A stretch of 64,000 nucleotides of DNA, taken from contig CAYWOR010000002.1 of the NCBI GenBank assembly GCA_964459995.1, positions 220,505-284,504 on the forward strand, given 5' to 3'. Positions 1 to 7,376 of this stretch are shown here, in pieces. The notes beneath the pieces are model-generated. The model saw only the letters and a program-made list of their open reading frames with translations. It had not been told where the DNA came from and ran no database searches. Position 1 is the first letter of the stretch. The number at the start of each line of letters is the position of its first letter. The position numbers were made by a program, and so were the translations under genes. This DNA is from CAZSHG01 sp964459995. GTDB lineage: Bacteria > UBP14 > UBA6098.

Positions 1-1
1 T

Positions 2-469
2 TTGATTATCCTGATGTTCATCGGCGCTTCTCCCGGCTCCACAGGTGGAGGAATAAAAACAACAACTCTCGCTGTTGTGATAGCCTCGGTGAGAGCACGT
101 CTGAGTGGTCATACCAAGGTGAATGTCTTCAACCGTTCGCTTTCCTCGGGTGTTGTTTCAGTTGCCGCGATGATTATTGTCCTTGCTCTAATAATTATAT
201 CGATTGGAACATATCTGCTATGCATTTTCGAGCTTGGCTCGAACTCGGAATGGAGTTTCCTCGATATGCTTTTTGAGGTTGTCAGCGCATTCGGAACAGT
301 CGGGCTATCCACAGGGCCTACTTTCGGCCTTTCGACCGCAAGCAAGCTTGTGATAACGGCTATAATGTTCCTCGGGCGCGTCGGACCGCTGACCTTCCTT
401 TTTGCCGTGTCTCGACATTTCAAGGTCAAGCGCATGGAATACATCGAAGAAACGGTTATGGTGGGCTAA
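2..469 (+). CDS. TrkH/KtrB-type potassium uptake membrane protein, C-terminal part
   Basis: This is the C-terminal 155 residues of a potassium-translocating membrane subunit; the reading frame is open to the left edge, so the start lies outside the window. The visible piece has the family's filter-like stretch GSTGGGIKTT near residue 12, two hydrophobic segments around 50-75 and 115-135, and the P-loop-like FEVVSAFGTVGLSTG stretch typical of the last TrkH/KtrB repeat. The stop codon directly abuts the ATG of the RCK regulatory subunit, the usual transporter-regulator pairing. TrkH versus KtrB cannot be settled from the fragment. Confidence 0.9.
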   Translation: MIILMFIGASPGSTGGGIKTTTLAVVIASVRARLSGHTKVNVFNRSLSSGVVSVAAMIIVLALIIISIGTYLLCIFELGSNSEWSFLDMLFEVVSAFGTVGLSTGPTFGLSTASKLVITAIMFLGRVGPLTFLFAVSRHFKVKRMEYIEETVMVG

Positions 470-1141
470 ATGAAAAAAATACTCATAGTGGGCGCTGGAA
501 GATTCGGATACACTGCCGCGAGCCGTCTTTCGGAGCTTGGGGCTGAGGTTGTTGTAATGGAACGGGACGAAAGGCGCGCAAACGCCCTTAGGTCGATGGT
601 CTCAGATGTTTTCATTCTCGATGCTGTGGATAGAGAAACCCTTCTACCCGAAATTGAAAATACTGGTTTCGATGCCGGAGTGGTGGCCATCGGCGATGAT
701 TTTTCCACCGCACTCTTAGTTTGTCTTTACATGAAGCAAGCTAATATACCCTACATAGTCGCACGTGCATCGACACCAAAGCAGGGCACTATTTTCCGCA
801 GGATTGGTGTGGATATGGTTGTTACACCCGAGGATGAAGTGGGGCATAATCTCGCCGAAAGGCTCATTCTCAGGGAATCGGAGCAAATCGATTTGTCGCC
901 GGACACTTCTATCGTGCGGGCAATTGCCCCGAAAAATTTCATCGGCAAAAAGCTTTCCGAAATTCAAATCAGCGGAAAAGGATTTCATTTTCTATTCATT
1001 GCGAGACGCTATATCGAACAGGGTTTCGTGAAAATAGCCTTCCCCGGCGAGGTCGATTTTGAGATTATCGAGGGCGATTTCTTCGTTTTCGCCGGAGATA
1101 CAAGGCGAATCGCTTCTTTTTTGGAGTCTGTGAATGATTAG
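470..1141 (+). CDS. TrkA/KtrA-type RCK regulator of potassium uptake
   Basis: A 223-residue cytoplasmic RCK protein. It opens with a Rossmann nucleotide-binding motif GAGRFG (residues 8-13), an acidic residue at the end of the second strand (MERDE) for ribose binding, and a C-terminal RCK_C region from about residue 140. The length matches single-RCK KtrA/TrkA proteins. It starts immediately after the transporter stop and overlaps the next gene by 8 bases, so all three genes are probably one transcript. By family knowledge it binds NAD(H) or adenine nucleotides and gates the membrane subunit. Confidence 0.92.
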   Translation: MKKILIVGAGRFGYTAASRLSELGAEVVVMERDERRANALRSMVSDVFILDAVDRETLLPEIENTGFDAGVVAIGDDFSTALLVCLYMKQANIPYIVARASTPKQGTIFRRIGVDMVVTPEDEVGHNLAERLILRESEQIDLSPDTSIVRAIAPKNFIGKKLSEIQISGKGFHFLFIARRYIEQGFVKIAFPGEVDFEIIEGDFFVFAGDTRRIASFLESVND

Positions 1142-2537
1142 AGTCTCCAGCGTTCGATGTGTCGCATGCGGCGGATGTGTGCCCATCTGCCCCGAAAACG
1201 CGCTCGAAGTATCCAATTCCATCTTAACTGTGAACTCTAACTGCACCGGTTGCGGGCTTTGTTTCCCTGTATGCCCCCACGGCGCGCTCGGTTTTGAAGA
1301 AGAATATGAACTTCACGAGATTCGCCCCGCCGACGACGAGTTCGACATCGTTGTTATCGGCGGCGGCCCGGGAGGTTCAACCGCGGCCTTTTTTGCGGCC
1401 TCTGCCGGCGCGAAAGTCCTTCTGCTCGAAAAAAAATCGGTTGTGGGAATTCCCCAGTTATGTGCAGAGGGGGTCAGCACAACGGGTCTTTGCGATGTTT
1501 ACCCGGAAATCGAACCGGAATGGATTTCCACAACAATTGAGGGCGCGATACTTGTTTCTCCCGAAGGCAACCGCATAAGAGTGCGCCATCCAAAGGCCGG
1601 ATACATCCTTGAACGCAGAATTTTCGATCGAAGCCTTTTCGCAAATGCCGCAAAAGCTGGCGCATCGACAATAACCACTGCGCCCGCAAAATCGCTTCTA
1701 TGGAAGAACGATTATATCGTCGGCGTGGGTTACGAACATCTCGGCACTCGCAGAATGGCTAAATGCAAGGTCATTATCGCCGCCGATGGCGTAGAATCGA
1801 ATGTCGCGAGATGGGTTTTTCCAAAAGACAGGCTCTCTTCACGCGAAATCCATGTCGCCGCACAGGTTGTAATGTCCGGTGTAGATTGCGAAGAAGGCTT
1901 TCCGGAGTTCCATATCGGCCGGAAAATCGCTCAGGGTGGGTATGCCTGGGTTTTTCCAAAGGGCACCGGCATCGCGAATGTCGGTCTCGGAATCAATCCC
2001 TCGCTCAAAGAAACCGATGGCAAAACCGCATGGGAATTACTCCGCACATTTATAAATAGTAGATTCGGCGATTCGGGAAGAATTATAGAAATCGCCTCTG
2101 GGAATGTCCCGACTGCGAAACGACTTCACCGTATCGCCTACCGCAACGTGCTGTTTGTGGGCGATGCCGGCAGGCTTACCGATCCGATATCAGGCGGGGG
2201 AATAGCAACCGCGCTTCTTTCCGGCAAAATCGCCGGCAAATTAGCCGCAGAGGCTGTCATGAATAAAAAACCAGAGCACATCGAAAGCGCTCTGGATGAT
2301 TACAACCACATCTGGGATAAGGCTAAAGGAAAACAGATGTCCCTTTATGTTAAGGGCAAAGAGGTTTTCTCGAAGTTGCCGGATGCCGAATTAGAGGGCA
2401 TCTGCGACTTCATCGACGAGCGGTTCGGCCATGACAGCTTCGACGCTATCGATATCCCCGGCACAATCGCGGCAATCCTTCGCCGTAAGGGGCTTATCTG
2501 GAACATCTTCAAGTCCCTTTTGCCAACCGGAGAGTAA
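1134..2537 (+). CDS. Ferredoxin-fused geranylgeranyl-reductase-family flavoprotein
   Basis: A 467-residue fusion. Residues 1-60 hold two 4Fe-4S motifs (CVACGGCVPIC and CTGCGLCFPVC, each with a following CP). From about residue 70 there is an FAD-dependent oxidoreductase with the dinucleotide-binding GGGPGGSTAA and the late FAD motif GDAGRLTDPISGGG typical of geranylgeranyl reductases. The family saturates isoprenoid double bonds (archaeal lipids, menaquinone, chlorophyll side chains); the attached ferredoxin suggests an iron-sulfur electron donor. The substrate here is unknown. It overlaps the RCK gene by 8 bases, an association I cannot explain functionally. Confidence 0.82.
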   Translation: MIRVSSVRCVACGGCVPICPENALEVSNSILTVNSNCTGCGLCFPVCPHGALGFEEEYELHEIRPADDEFDIVVIGGGPGGSTAAFFAASAGAKVLLLEKKSVVGIPQLCAEGVSTTGLCDVYPEIEPEWISTTIEGAILVSPEGNRIRVRHPKAGYILERRIFDRSLFANAAKAGASTITTAPAKSLLWKNDYIVGVGYEHLGTRRMAKCKVIIAADGVESNVARWVFPKDRLSSREIHVAAQVVMSGVDCEEGFPEFHIGRKIAQGGYAWVFPKGTGIANVGLGINPSLKETDGKTAWELLRTFINSRFGDSGRIIEIASGNVPTAKRLHRIAYRNVLFVGDAGRLTDPISGGGIATALLSGKIAGKLAAEAVMNKKPEHIESALDDYNHIWDKAKGKQMSLYVKGKEVFSKLPDAELEGICDFIDERFGHDSFDAIDIPGTIAAILRRKGLIWNIFKSLLPTGE

Positions 2538-2538
2538 A

Positions 2539-2805
2539 CTAACCTTCGATTTTATTAAGCCTAATCGTGAGCCTCGATTTGCGCCTCGCCGCGGTTTTCG
2601 GGTGCATTACGCCCTTTTTGACCGCTTTGTCGAGTGTGCTGTAGATATGAGGCAACATCGCGCGAGCCTTTTCGGGGTCGCTCTCGGCGTTCAGCGTGCG
2701 GATAACGTCGCGGGTGTAACCCTTGACGATTCTGTTCCGGATTCTTCTGCGCTTGTCCTGCCGGACGCGCTTTTCCGCCGATTTGTTAACTTGTGTGTTT
2801 GGCAC
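2539..2805 (-). CDS. rpsT: 30S ribosomal protein S20
   Basis: An 88-residue basic protein with the S20 pattern: N-terminal NKSAEKRVRQ, then RNRIVKGYTRDVIRTL, and a C-terminal block VKKGVMHPKTAARRKSRLT. Length is normal for bS20, which binds 16S rRNA during early small-subunit assembly. It is convergent with the flavoprotein gene, whose stop is one base away, and lies 12 bases downstream of the GerW-family gene on the same strand. Confidence 0.97.
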   Translation of the reverse strand: MPNTQVNKSAEKRVRQDKRRRIRNRIVKGYTRDVIRTLNAESDPEKARAMLPHIYSTLDKAVKKGVMHPKTAARRKSRLTIRLNKIEG

Positions 2806-2817
2806 TGACTACTCCTT

Positions 2818-3201
2818 CTATTCTTCTTCTTTTTCTTTCTTGCACGATTTGGCTTTTATCGCCTTTTCCGCCATCTCGGAAATCTTGTCGATTGTCAGCG
2901 GAATTGCACTCGCGAACGAGCCAACCATGTTCTGTTTGATAGGCAGAAGGTTGACTTCGTCGCCCTGCAGAACGAGGAAAGCGACCGGCTCGACGCTGAA
3001 ACCACCGCCACCGCCGCCCGAAGCTACATCATTTTTATCCCCTTTGACATCACTTCCGCCGGCGCCGAAACCGACCCCGACCTTGCAAACCGGGATTACG
3101 GTTTTGTCGCCAAGCTCGATCGGGTCGCCAAGAATCGTTTTGGCTTTCGCGACCGATTCGACATTGCTAAGAATGACTTTCAGCAGATCTTCTGCAAACA
3201 T
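2818..3201 (-). CDS. GerW (YtfJ) family protein
   Basis: A 127-residue protein matching the GerW/YtfJ pattern: an N-terminal helix, TVIPVCKVGVGFGAGG, a glycine-rich turn (ASGGGGGGFSVEP) and a final strand AFLVLQGDEVNLLPI. In Bacillus the family was first tied to spore germination, but it is widespread in non-sporulating bacteria, where its role is unknown. It sits downstream of a DUF2953 gene, the same pairing as ytfI-ytfJ in Bacillus, which strengthens both calls. The C-terminus is lysine/glutamate rich. Confidence 0.85.
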   Translation of the reverse strand: MFAEDLLKVILSNVESVAKAKTILGDPIELGDKTVIPVCKVGVGFGAGGSDVKGDKNDVASGGGGGGFSVEPVAFLVLQGDEVNLLPIKQNMVGSFASAIPLTIDKISEMAEKAIKAKSCKKEKEEE

Positions 3202-3263
3202 TTTTCCTCCAGGGTGATTGATTCAACGATCGTTACACCTGTTAATACACTCAAAAAAGTTAT

Positions 3264-3926
3264 TTATTCGGCCTTGGTGATTCTTTTGTGTTCTCGATAT
3301 GCCGAGATCATATTCAACTTGGGAAGCCGCCAAATAAGCTTGAGAAGCGGCCAGAGTAATAGTCGAAATAATGAATTTCTCAAATCGACATGCCCGTAGA
3401 AATCCCATTTTGCCGATGGCCTGAAATCATAGCCAAAATCGAGATTCATTTTTGGCAGACCAGCCTTAATAGCGAACATCCAGCCGTATAGCGCACCGGT
3501 AATCTCCGGTTCACCGTTTCCGATTTTCAAGAACAAATGATGGCTCACGACCCGAAAACTCATTGCGACATCGGCCACAAACCGTAAGACAGCCGACACA
3601 ATTCTAACAAAAAGTCCTTTTCGTTTCAACCAAAAAGATAACGGCGCTTCTTTTTTGGGCTTGGCTGATTTGTCTTTTTTCGAAACGGTTTTTTTTTCGT
3701 GCTTGTCTTCGGATTTCTCTTCGGAAGTTATCGATTTTGCCTTTTCGGGCGGAAATTCCTTCCAAAGAAAGCCTCTCCGGCCTTTTCTGCCGTCGGTAAC
3801 GAACCAAAACCCGAGAAAACTGACCTTCGCTGAAAAGGCACTATTCGCCAATTCGACATGGACAAAAAACGGCACAAAGAGCAGAATCGCGAGAATAAAC
3901 GCGATAATCGCGAAAAAAGCAAGCAA
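3264..3926 (-). CDS. DUF2953-family membrane-anchored protein (YtfI-like)
   Basis: A 220-residue protein with one N-terminal membrane segment (residues 2-23), a charged lysine-rich linker near residues 65-95, and a C-terminal domain containing GEPEITGALYGWMFAIKAGLP and DFGYDFRPSAKWDFYGHVDLR, characteristic of DUF2953. The family partners with GerW/YtfJ, which follows 62 bases downstream here. The function is not known. The 124 bases upstream of it, as far as the sigma-54 activator gene, hold nothing I recognise. Confidence 0.75.
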   Translation of the reverse strand: MLAFFAIIAFILAILLFVPFFVHVELANSAFSAKVSFLGFWFVTDGRKGRRGFLWKEFPPEKAKSITSEEKSEDKHEKKTVSKKDKSAKPKKEAPLSFWLKRKGLFVRIVSAVLRFVADVAMSFRVVSHHLFLKIGNGEPEITGALYGWMFAIKAGLPKMNLDFGYDFRPSAKWDFYGHVDLRNSLFRLLLWPLLKLIWRLPKLNMISAYREHKRITKAE

Positions 3927-4050
3927 AATATACAGGGCGATTATCAGTTTGCCACCTCGCGTTGAGCGGTGAATAACTTACAAATCTGCAACAATATGTC
4001 AAGTGAATAATGAGTTAATTCTATATTAAGTTGTTTTAGCGTCGGGTATC

Positions 4051-5451
4051 TCAATCGATACCGTATTTTTTCATTCGGCGATAGAGAGTTCGAAGGCTTA
4101 TTCCAAGGCGCTTTGCGGCGATATTCTTGTCGAACCCGTTTTCGGACAATGTTTTGCGAAGAGACATCTCTTCGGCCTCCTCCGAGGAAAGCGGGCGAAT
4201 AGGTTCGAGTCTGTCCGCAAGCTCTTCGATACGCGCTTCGAGCTGTTTCAACTCGGTGTAAATCAAAGATAAAACTGCCTCGATTCGGTCTTTGTCGTTG
4301 TGTATCTGCTCGTAAAATCGACCCTCATGTGCCAACATCGGCAAATCTCTGCCAATTCTTTGATGATCCAAAAAATAGCTTTCCAAATCTTCGGCCTTGA
4401 CAATCCTTTCTCCGGCAAGCAAAAGGGCGTTTTCCACGAGATTTTTCAGCTCGCGAACATTTCCCGGCCAATGATATTCCATCATCGCGGAAACCGCGGA
4501 ATTAGAGAATCCGCCAAAATCCCCGCTATGAGATTTTTCGACCTCGGAGACGAATTTGTTGACCAGAGTGGGAATATCTCTTCGGCGTTGACGTAGCGGC
4601 GGAATATTTATTTTGACAGCGGAAAGGCGATAATAAAGGTCTTCGCGGAATCTGCGCGCGGCGACCGCTTCGGTAAGGTCGATGTTTGTCGCGGCGATAA
4701 GGCGGACATTACTATGAACAGAGCCTTTGCCGCCAACTCTGATTATATCGCCGGTTTCGAGAACACGTAGCAATTTTGACTGTGTGCTTTGAGGAAGTTC
4801 GCCGATTTCATCGAGAAAGATTGTTCCGCCGTTTGCCTGTTCGAAATACCCCTCATGGCGCGAAATAGCTCCAGTAAAGGAACCTTTTTCGTGACCGAAA
4901 AGCTCGCTTTCGAGAGTGCCTTCAGGGATGGCCGCCGAATTGACCGCTAAAAAGGGTTTGTGGAATCTTCCGCTATGTCTGTGAATTGCGCGTGCAACCA
5001 ATTCCTTGCCTGTGCCGGATTCACCGATTATCAGCACGGGCAAATCTGTCGGGGCGACACGGAATATCAACTCGGTAATAGCCTTCAGCTCGGCGGATTT
5101 GCCGACGAGATCGCATTCCTGCTGAAGGCGCAAAGTCTCCGCAAGCCGCTCGATTTCGGCGTGAAGCCTCTCATGCGATACATCGGACGGAAGTTCTATA
5201 TCAACTAAATGTCCAGCGATATTTTCCTTCGGGAAAGGTTCGCCGACAAGAATAACCCCCATCAGCGGCGATTTGGCCAAAGCCCTTCTAATGAAGGAAT
5301 CGCGGGCGATACCTATCTCCCCCGACATTATCACAAGAATGGAAAAATCCTGAGTTTTTAGCCTTCTGAAGCCAGCCTCGGCATTAAGCTCGACAATAGC
5401 GTCGTTTTCCCGAAATTCTTCGGAAGGGTCTATAACGAGAATAGCGGCCAT
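4051..5451 (-). CDS. Sigma-54-dependent transcriptional activator (NtrC-like)
   Basis: A 466-residue bacterial enhancer-binding protein. Residues 1-110 form a receiver-like domain that lacks a clear phospho-accepting aspartate pocket, so control by phosphorylation is doubtful. The AAA+ domain has Walker A GESGTGKE (143-150), the sigma-54 contact loop as GSFTGA (190-195, serine for the usual alanine) and Walker B TIFLDEIGEL (210-219). The C-terminus is a Fis-type helix-turn-helix ending RLGISLRTLYRRMKKYGID. Its ATG overlaps the rseP stop by one base (TAATG), so it is translationally coupled to the site-2 protease. Targets are unknown; I saw no convincing -24/-12 promoter here. Confidence 0.93.
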   Translation of the reverse strand: MAAILVIDPSEEFRENDAIVELNAEAGFRRLKTQDFSILVIMSGEIGIARDSFIRRALAKSPLMGVILVGEPFPKENIAGHLVDIELPSDVSHERLHAEIERLAETLRLQQECDLVGKSAELKAITELIFRVAPTDLPVLIIGESGTGKELVARAIHRHSGRFHKPFLAVNSAAIPEGTLESELFGHEKGSFTGAISRHEGYFEQANGGTIFLDEIGELPQSTQSKLLRVLETGDIIRVGGKGSVHSNVRLIAATNIDLTEAVAARRFREDLYYRLSAVKINIPPLRQRRRDIPTLVNKFVSEVEKSHSGDFGGFSNSAVSAMMEYHWPGNVRELKNLVENALLLAGERIVKAEDLESYFLDHQRIGRDLPMLAHEGRFYEQIHNDKDRIEAVLSLIYTELKQLEARIEELADRLEPIRPLSSEEAEEMSLRKTLSENGFDKNIAAKRLGISLRTLYRRMKKYGID

Positions 5452-6509
5452 TAACCCCTCGCGACGAAGAAAATATCGTTAACAGTAACGTAAATCATAA
5501 GCGCGAATAGTATCAGAAAACCGACCTGTTGTGCGACGAGCTTAAATTTAATCGAAACCGGTTTTTTCCGGATTGTTTCGATAAAAAGATAGACCAGATG
5601 GCCGCCGTCGAGAACCGGAAAGGGGAAGAGGTTCAGCACAGCGAGATTAATGGACAATGCGGCCATAAAGAATAACAGTGCCGCCCATCCGGCTTTCGCG
5701 GAAACGCCGGCCATTTTTGCTATCAGCACCGGCCCACCGACATCTCCCTTTTCCAGCCCGGAAGAGAACAGTCTTTTAATAAAAATCCCCATCGAAAGAA
5801 ACATCTCGCCAAAGATCGAGAAAGCGCCGGGAATTGCCCTGAAAATCCCCATTGGCAAATATTTCACCGAAGGCTGAATTCCAATAAGACCTATTTGAAT
5901 TTCACCGCTGTCGGTCATCGCGGAATGCGGCGCAGGCGTAAGGGCGATCGCGAAGGAGGAATCGCCGCGGATTATCTCGAACTCGGTAACAATTCCTGCG
6001 CGAGGGTGGACGAATTTCGATAGCTCCCCCCATTTTTCGACTGGAATACCGGCTACTGCGACCACGCTGTCTCCAGGCAGAAGCCCTGCGGAATCCGCAG
6101 GCGCACCCTCGAAAACACCGCCGATTACCGGCGCGGTTGAAATTTCGCCCATCCCATGGAATGCGAGGACAGTCCAGAAAAGAAAGAGGGCTAAAAGCAA
6201 ATTCATTATAGAGCCGGCAGATATTATAACAGCGCGCGCGGCAATCGATTTTGAGGGCAAATCTCTGTCAGAAGGAACATAGTCGTCTTCGAGCGGATTA
6301 TCGCCCGCAAGTTTGACATAACCGCCCACCGGAACCGCCCCAAGTGCGTATTCGGTCTCACCGAGTTTCTTCGAGACAATCGTAGGCGGGAAACCGATAG
6401 AAAATTTTTCGACCGTTACCCCAAAAAGCTTCGCCGCAAGGAAATGCCCCAACTCGTGAAGGAAAATCAGAGTGCCCAGAACTATTATTGTTGCAAGTAT
6501 TGTCGTCAT
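5451..6509 (-). CDS. rseP: RIP metalloprotease RseP (site-2 protease)
   Basis: A 352-residue intramembrane zinc metalloprotease. HELGH at residues 18-22 lies in the first membrane helix and supplies two zinc ligands and the catalytic glutamate. A single PDZ-like domain follows at about 125-200 (GVFEGAPADSAGLLPGDSVVAV), and near the C-terminus NLFPFPVLDGGH supplies the third ligand region. The length fits one-PDZ members. The family cleaves anti-sigma factors or cleared signal peptides in the inner membrane. It is first in the pair with the sigma-54 activator, behind a good promoter at 6555-6582. Confidence 0.95.
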   Translation of the reverse strand: MTTILATIIVLGTLIFLHELGHFLAAKLFGVTVEKFSIGFPPTIVSKKLGETEYALGAVPVGGYVKLAGDNPLEDDYVPSDRDLPSKSIAARAVIISAGSIMNLLLALFLFWTVLAFHGMGEISTAPVIGGVFEGAPADSAGLLPGDSVVAVAGIPVEKWGELSKFVHPRAGIVTEFEIIRGDSSFAIALTPAPHSAMTDSGEIQIGLIGIQPSVKYLPMGIFRAIPGAFSIFGEMFLSMGIFIKRLFSSGLEKGDVGGPVLIAKMAGVSAKAGWAALLFFMAALSINLAVLNLFPFPVLDGGHLVYLFIETIRKKPVSIKFKLVAQQVGFLILFALMIYVTVNDIFFVARG

Positions 6510-6554
6510 TCAAGCCCGATTTTTTTGATTATTGCTTTTTCGGTATCTTTCTTT

Positions 6555-6582
6555 ATTATATAAAGATAATCAAAAAACGCAA
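6555..6582 (-). promoter_or_regulatory. Predicted sigma-70 promoter of rseP
   Basis: On the minus strand TTGCGT and a perfect TATAAT are separated by 16 bases, 46 bases upstream of the rseP start. The position in the divergent gap between rseP and the GNAT gene supports it. Confidence 0.6.
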
Positions 6583-6596
6583 CCTTCCCTTTTGGA

Positions 6597-7376
6597 ATGC
6601 CGATAATTATTCAAAAAACCACCAGCGAGAATTTTCCGTCAAAATCGGCGGTTTGCGGCAACGGCATTCTCGAAAAGCATCTAATTTCCGCCACATGGTT
6701 TCGCAGAACAGAGTGGGTTTACAGCCGTCTTCGAAGCGGGATCATGATTCATACCGCAATCGCGAACAGCGAGATTGTTGGGCAGATAACCGCTCTTCCT
6801 CTCGAAACTGCCCCTGTCGAGCTTTCTGGCGAATCGCTGTGGTATATTCCATGTATTTGGATGGCGCATAAACACGCCGCGCCGATGCTTGCTCATCAGC
6901 TTTTAGAGAGCATAATCGGTGATGTAGAGGGCAAAACTCGCGGTGTTGTTATTCTTTCCGACGATATTTGGATGAACCAAACAAATATTCTCGAGAGTTT
7001 TGGATTCGAGCAGACCGGAAAACTCGAAAGGCTGAGTGGCAGGTTTAACTCGATTCTGACCCTCAAACTCACCGAAGATTGCCCCTCACCGTCGGTAATA
7101 TCTCGAAACGCCCCCGGCGAAAAGGACGAACGGCTTCACTATTTTTATTCACCGCATTGCCCGTTACATGTGCTGATTAATTACAAAATAAGCAAGGAAA
7201 ATTGTTTCTCCGGATGTCTCAACCGTATTGTAAAACACGATTGTGCTGACCGTGAAATTATCCGAAGATATGGCATTAGTTTCGGGCTGTATTATAAGGG
7301 TCAGGAGTTCCTTAAAAGATACCTTCTGGGCACTCCACTAAAAGAGCTCATCGATGAATGTTGCGAACCTACCTAA
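6597..7376 (+). CDS. GNAT acetyltransferase with YoaP-like C-terminal domain
   Basis: A 259-residue two-part protein. Residues about 1-160 look like a GNAT fold: YIPCIWMAHKHAAPMLAHQLLE replaces the usual acetyl-CoA loop, and WMNQTNILESFGFEQTGKL matches the terminal GNAT strand. From about residue 175 a thioredoxin-like segment begins with YFYSPHCPLHV and ends in ISFGLYYKGQEF, reminiscent of the YoaP-like domain that follows GNAT in Bacillus YoaP. The acetyl-CoA loop is poorly conserved, so activity is uncertain. Its 3' end overlaps the convergent subtilase gene by 8 bases. The upstream Shine-Dalgarno match is weak. Confidence 0.6.
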   Translation: MPIIIQKTTSENFPSKSAVCGNGILEKHLISATWFRRTEWVYSRLRSGIMIHTAIANSEIVGQITALPLETAPVELSGESLWYIPCIWMAHKHAAPMLAHQLLESIIGDVEGKTRGVVILSDDIWMNQTNILESFGFEQTGKLERLSGRFNSILTLKLTEDCPSPSVISRNAPGEKDERLHYFYSPHCPLHVLINYKISKENCFSGCLNRIVKHDCADREIIRRYGISFGLYYKGQEFLKRYLLGTPLKELIDECCEPT

